64,000 nucleotides of DNA from UBA6168 sp039819485. Its GTDB lineage: Bacteria; Bacteroidota; Bacteroidia; Chitinophagales; Saprospiraceae. The DNA is taken from positions 21,721-85,720 of the forward strand of contig JBCBRY010000026.1 of assembly GCA_039819485.1 (NCBI GenBank). Reading direction: 5' to 3'. The notes under the pieces are model-generated. The model ran no database searches and was not told the origin of the DNA. It worked only from the letters and a program-made list of their open reading frames with translations. Made by a program: the position numbers and the translations under genes. This document shows positions 60,165 to 64,000 of this stretch, in pieces. The first letter of the stretch is position 1. Every line of letters starts with the position of its first letter.

Positions 60165-60208
60165 TATCAATTTCGGGCCTAACCCAACACTTGTACTGAA
60201 TTATGATG

Positions 60209-60239
60209 AGGCAGCTACCGGCTGCCTTATTGTATTTTT
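60209..60239 (+). terminator. Terminator after the peptide gene
   Basis: AGGCAGC-TACCG-GCTGCCT followed by TATTGTATTTTT, 45 bp after the GG-leader peptide stop. Confidence 0.65.
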
Positions 60240-60288
60240 CAGTTCTTTTCCTACTGATATTGCCTTTGAGGAAAAACCGGATTTCCAT

Positions 60289-61728
60289 TTAAATACTTTT
60301 CAATTTCCTAACCAACCAAACTTTTCCGGTAATCACTTCATATGAATGGATCTTTTCCAATAACTTTTGTTTTTCCTTTTTTGAATTTAATATTTCAAAA
60401 TGGTTTTTCACCATTTTTTTCACCATTGCATTAAAATTTAAATAGCCCCGTTTTCTGTTTTTGGATATTTTTTTATTCCGTAATATATATTTCTCAAAAG
60501 CATCCACCTGCGACATCACGACCTCAAAGTTGGTCTGATCCTCCAGGTATTTTTCAAACCAGTTCATAATCAATAATATCCTTGACTTTACTTGATAAAT
60601 TACATGGGTAAATTGCTCCCCCCACAACGTTTCGATAACTCTGTCAAACTGCCTTTGCCTGAAATACAGTTCTCCCAAACTGATCATTTTTGCGGACCGG
60701 CGTATTTCTTCTTCCAAATAAACACTATATTCTTCCACGAAAGAAAATGCCCAGTCAAACTCATCCAGAATACCCGCTGTACTGACAATATTATTATAGG
60801 TTGCTTCAGTCATTTTCCCGTTCACAATTAGAAGTTCATTTTTTAATCCAAATTTAAACAGCTCGAATGCATCCCGGTTAAAATCGGATTTACCTAAATT
60901 AATTTTACCAACACAATAATTGATAAGCTCATAAAAAATCAATTTTTTGTCTGTCATTCTGAACTGGTTCACAAAAGTTTTATATTCATTATTTAATTCG
61001 TGGAAATTCTGCTCGTCAGTTCTTTTTTCATGCAATAAATAAAATTTATGGTAAATAGAAAAAATGGGGTTCTCCTGATAAAACTTTTCTCCAGCTATAT
61101 TTTTCACTGGTTCCAGCAAATCAATTTGATAAGAATAGGAAAGTGCCCGTTCCCTCGTTTTTAAATCGCTGCCCATCCTCAGCTTAAACAACACAAAATA
61201 TCGGTCCAGCATTTTCATAATATCATGAGCATAATCCTGATTGGGTCGGTATCGGTTCGTTTGCGGGTGGTAAAAGTATTCATATTTGGCCTCCAGCATT
61301 TCCTTATAATAAATTGAATCCCGGAAGCTATTTTGTTCCAGATCATCAATCAACGCCTCTGTCCCTTTTTCAAAAAAAGCATACATGTTTCTTTTTCCAA
61401 ATGCGCGCACCAAGGTCTTCTTTTTCAACAGTTCATCCTGCTCATTTTCGAGCACTATGAGGTACTCGCGAACCAATTGCACCAGTTGTCGCCGCAGGTT
61501 GCTCATCAACTGATAATGGAAGGGCTTTCCGGGATATAACTTTTTAAATACGTTTTCTTTTTTCAGCCGCCGGGCGGTGTAGTCAGGATGGTCAGATTTG
61601 AGTAGCTCGAAGAGCTTGGCCACGGTAGGATTGGTATTATAAAATGGAGACCGGACAAATTTGGAAAATCGGTTGATTTCATCCTGGGTAAGCCCTTTCA
61701 GTAAATTAACTAGTTTTGTTTGATGCAT
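60289..61728 (-). CDS. Large helical protein of unknown function
   Basis: This 479-residue cytoplasmic protein is almost wholly helical and rich in Lys, Phe and Tyr. The N-terminal region has LKGLTQDEINRFSKFVRSPFYNTNP (about residues 10-34), then YTARRLKKENVFKKLYPGKPF and LMSNLRRQLVQLVREYLI. This opening is familiar from a paralogous Saprospiraceae family often near small peptide genes, but I know no function for it. No signal or catalytic motif is seen. It is the last clearly bacterial gene in the window. Confidence 0.75.
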   Translation of the reverse strand: MHQTKLVNLLKGLTQDEINRFSKFVRSPFYNTNPTVAKLFELLKSDHPDYTARRLKKENVFKKLYPGKPFHYQLMSNLRRQLVQLVREYLIVLENEQDELLKKKTLVRAFGKRNMYAFFEKGTEALIDDLEQNSFRDSIYYKEMLEAKYEYFYHPQTNRYRPNQDYAHDIMKMLDRYFVLFKLRMGSDLKTRERALSYSYQIDLLEPVKNIAGEKFYQENPIFSIYHKFYLLHEKRTDEQNFHELNNEYKTFVNQFRMTDKKLIFYELINYCVGKINLGKSDFNRDAFELFKFGLKNELLIVNGKMTEATYNNIVSTAGILDEFDWAFSFVEEYSVYLEEEIRRSAKMISLGELYFRQRQFDRVIETLWGEQFTHVIYQVKSRILLIMNWFEKYLEDQTNFEVVMSQVDAFEKYILRNKKISKNRKRGYLNFNAMVKKMVKNHFEILNSKKEKQKLLEKIHSYEVITGKVWLVRKLKSI

Positions 61729-61994
61729 TTCAGGTAAAATAATTCAACAATTCAAGTTATAATCAAGTCAGCAAACTTAATAACAAAATACTCACTATCA
61801 ATATTTTATGATACAAATTATAAATTTTAATAAAAAAAACAAGTTATAAAGCCCCTAAACTGTCTTTGCCGGGAGCCCGGCTTGCCCATATCTTGCAACC
61901 ATAATCAATTAAGCACAAAAACTACTGACAAAAAGTGCCTCAAATAATTGATCCTACGCTAACGGCTTTCCTTTTAAACGACCCCTTTTTTCAG
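61729..61994. other. Probable bacterial/eukaryotic contig junction
   Basis: Bases up to about 61,900 resemble the AT-rich leader of the bacterial gene (GCCGGG/CCCGGC palindrome at 61868-61881). From 61,995 the minus strand reads a eukaryotic 3' coding exon. The change must lie in this 266-bp gap. The exact base cannot be told by eye. Confidence 0.7.
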
Positions 61995-64000
61995 TTAAAT
62001 TAAAAATGCTGGCTTGTGATCCGAATCCATCACATTATGGAACGACGTATACTTGAGTACAGTCTCAACCATAACTCCCTGCTCTTCTACCTCTAGAGCA
62101 TCGTCATCATCCAAGTCGTTTTCTTCACCCTCCTCTTCGTCACTGTCTTCATAGTTTCGTGTATAAGAAGGGAGAAAGCTGCTGAGGCTCTTCTTATGTG
62201 CGAACAGTATTCTATCACACCTAAAAATATTTCAGACGTTCACGTTACAATCGAAAATTATATGCAAGCAGTGTACATAACCACTACGGTTTGCTCTTAC
62301 CATGCAGGAACACGCTGCTTCTCACTTGTGTCGTATCGCGATGTCCCTTTGTCAAACTTGTATGACGGGGGGAAATTAAGTGGTGCTTCCTCGAATGGAT
62401 CGAAAGCTTTATTAGCGGTCTTCTGAGCCATTAGCTGATCATATTTCCACAGACCTTCAAAATTCTGTTGCTGAATCTCTCCCAAGACTGCCTGTGAGCG
62501 CAAAAACCAATATCAGGATTACGATTAAGTTAGATGTCTTAATCTAGAGGTAATTCTCACCTCGTAAGGTGCATCTATTCTATAATTCAAATCGCCAATC
62601 CAAAAAACTAGTTCAGAGTCCACTAGGCTGTGATCGTTCCCAATCTTTTTCAGCTTCGAGATTCTTACTGATTCTGATGGTTGGGTGTCTATACTCGTAT
62701 CTTGGACATCTAAATGAGATTGCGCATAAAAATGAATATTGTTCAAGATATGATGGTAGTCTTCATTCCTCGCATCTACTGCATGTTGATGAGCTGCAAG
62801 ATGGGAATTGAGGAATGTTACGCGTTGTCGATGAATGCACAAACTTATACCCACAACACCCTTATTTGCAAGGGTTCGACCCGGTCCGCCACAAGTAACA
62901 ACTGCACTCGTAGGCTCACTTGTGTGCTCTCTGATACTTGTTCGCACCCAGACACACAACAGAATGCCCGCAAGCTGCTTACTTCCAACTAAACAGAACG
63001 GGTCACATTGGCGTACACCACCAAGCTCGGTTAAATGCCTGTTCAAAGTTGAAAGCCACCAAGCACCCATAGCACTTGGTTTCATCATTTGATTCCGCAT
63101 ATTCCCAGCAACATTCTTCACAGCTTGGCCAACCACAGCGCCACCTCCAGTCTCAATTTCTTGCAGACCCACAACCACAACATCCGAAGCTTCTGCGTCT
63201 CCTCGAAGCCACTGAGCGACTGATATGTCTGAAGGTTTTGTTTCGTTTACGTTCCATGTTGTTGTGAATATGGTAATGTCACGAGAAGACGTGAATTGAG
63301 CTTTACTACGCTGGAGCTCCAGTTCCACCGCCTTGTCACGCTGAATCGGTGAAGCTTTCGACCAGGATCTTATATTGCCTGCAGTATCGGAACTCACCAT
63401 CTGAAGTGGGCTGGCATGTATATGTAGAATTGCATTCTGGTGAGCACGCCATGCGCTTATACATGTAAGACTGAGGGTAGATCCACTATTTTCATCCTCT
63501 TCAGAAACGCTAAGCTCGATGACGAATAGCAAACCTAGCTTTGAGCCCACCCAGAGGTGATCTTGGACTTGACAAATTGCCTTCAAAGCCTTTCTCCCTA
63601 GCCCAACTTTTGCAACACATATCTGCATTGGACGTAAAACCGAATAAGTCCTGAGGCCACACATGTATGTGTTTACAACGAGAAATCTTACCCCCGAATT
63701 CCATAGACGGAGCATTCCATCTGAGTATCCTACCCAGACGCTATTATTGTCGCCTGGACACGTTGAAGTTACGTGTGCCCGTTTAAACGTTGCTCCTCCT
63801 TCTGAAGCTCCCGAAGTTGCGTAGTCTGCCGCTGCAGCGACAGTCCTTCCAACTGCGCCAAATACATTCGCGGCACCGGCTTTCACTAAATTTCTGGTCC
63901 GCAGCACCAGTTCCGATTTACCAACAATCTTACGAAGCAAACTCTTCTTATGGTTACGTCGGACACTGCTTGGAATTCCATGTTCATCCGCCCAGTTCTC
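61995..64000 (-). CDS. Eukaryotic WD40-inositol polyphosphate 5-phosphatase (partial, three exons)
   Basis: Three minus-strand exons join into one product: 64000-62561 (open beyond the right edge), 62491-62301 and 62220-61995, ending in TAA. The introns at 62492-62560 (GTGAGA...CACAG) and 62221-62300 (GTAAGA...TTTTAG) are canonical GT-AG and restore frame exactly. The second splits the Trp codon in RVPAW-CDRIL. The first part has WD40-like motifs (VWVGYSDGMLRLWNSG, DHLWVGSKLGLLFVI). The 5-phosphatase catalytic core follows: TTTWNVNETKPS, VVGLQEIETGG, FLNSHLAAHQ, VFWIGDLNYRID, RYDTSEKQRVPAW, CDRIL and DSDHKPA. It dephosphorylates phosphoinositides; bacteria lack this gene architecture. The short introns suggest an oomycete or other stramenopile, which is inference. 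Confidence 0.9.
62221..62300 (-). other. Spliceosomal intron 2
   Basis: 80 bp, minus-strand GTAAGA to a T-rich TTTTTAG. Splicing joins TG and G to form the Trp before CDRIL, a diagnostic motif of 5-phosphatases. Confidence 0.88.
62492..62560 (-). other. Spliceosomal intron 1
   Basis: 69 bp, minus-strand GTGAGA to CTCACAG, phase 0 between the Glu of DAPYE and AVLGEIQQ. An in-frame stop inside confirms that it must be removed. Confidence 0.85.

Noticed and set aside
1..61728. tRNA or rRNA genes
   Set aside because: I scanned for GGTTCRA-type T-loop signatures and rRNA-like blocks outside coding regions and found none convincing. A covariance-model search would be decisive.
63660..63710. A possible third intron (GTAAGA...CCTCAG, 41 nt) in the 5-phosphatase gene
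   Set aside because: Removing it shifts the frame into a stretch without the expected WD40 pattern, while the unspliced frame stays open. The two longer introns downstream restore frame and motifs exactly.

Overview
Most of this window (about 1 to 61.7 kb) is a bacterial chromosome segment. It looks like a Bacteroidetes genome, probably of the Saprospiraceae type. The signs are a gliding-motility/CHU_C C-terminal domain on a 1532-residue SprB-repeat protein, two type IX secretion (T9SS) type-A tails, many lipoproteins with short lipoboxes, almost no Shine-Dalgarno sites, and TAnnTTTG-like -7 promoter boxes. The last 2 kb (61,995-64,000, minus strand) is not bacterial. It is the 3' part of a eukaryotic WD40-inositol polyphosphate 5-phosphatase gene with two clean GT-AG introns. 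The window therefore appears to be a chimeric or contaminated contig, joined somewhere in 61,729-61,994.

Layout. 1-1,532: a gene running off the left edge with an alpha/beta-hydrolase-like core. 1.9-14.8 kb: a short-chain carboxylate (acetate/propionate) module. It holds an ArsR-type regulator, a porin-like protein, a two-subunit sodium/solute symporter, small membrane proteins, a symporter-histidine kinase fusion, a receiver-only response regulator, acetyl-CoA synthetase and a PrpE-type propionyl-CoA synthetase. A shared AT-rich site before the ArsR, porin and acs genes suggests one regulon. 14.9-31.2 kb: a dioxygenase-fold protein, the giant adhesin, a phosphoesterase, T9SS cargo, an HNH/GNAT/SDR/hydrolase cluster and lipoproteins. 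31.6-34.1 kb: an LRR-Roc-COR-TIR protein. 34.3-46.6 kb: a two-subunit molybdenum hydroxylase, an intradiol dioxygenase lipoprotein, a pirin, TPR and other lipoproteins, a VOC protein and a second sodium/solute symporter with its small partner. 46.8-53.2 kb: coaX, an outer-membrane protein and TPR proteins. 53.9-54.5 kb: a CBM48-like/histone-H1-like/HhH fusion.

54.7-61.7 kb is the least familiar part. It contains a NarL-type regulator, a histidine kinase with no sensor domain, a seven-helix membrane protein, and two otherwise divergent proteins ending in the same short Pro/Cys-rich motif. Next to these are a cluster of very small ORFs including a GG-leader-like peptide, and a helical protein of unknown function. 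An array of operator-like repeats lies at the divergent promoter. I regard this as a candidate peptide/signalling locus; that is inference.

Two genome-wide habits stand out between genes. One is a family of ~120-130 bp MITE-like elements (five copies). The other is a series of long hairpins whose arms are built from short tandem words, with a different word in each gap.
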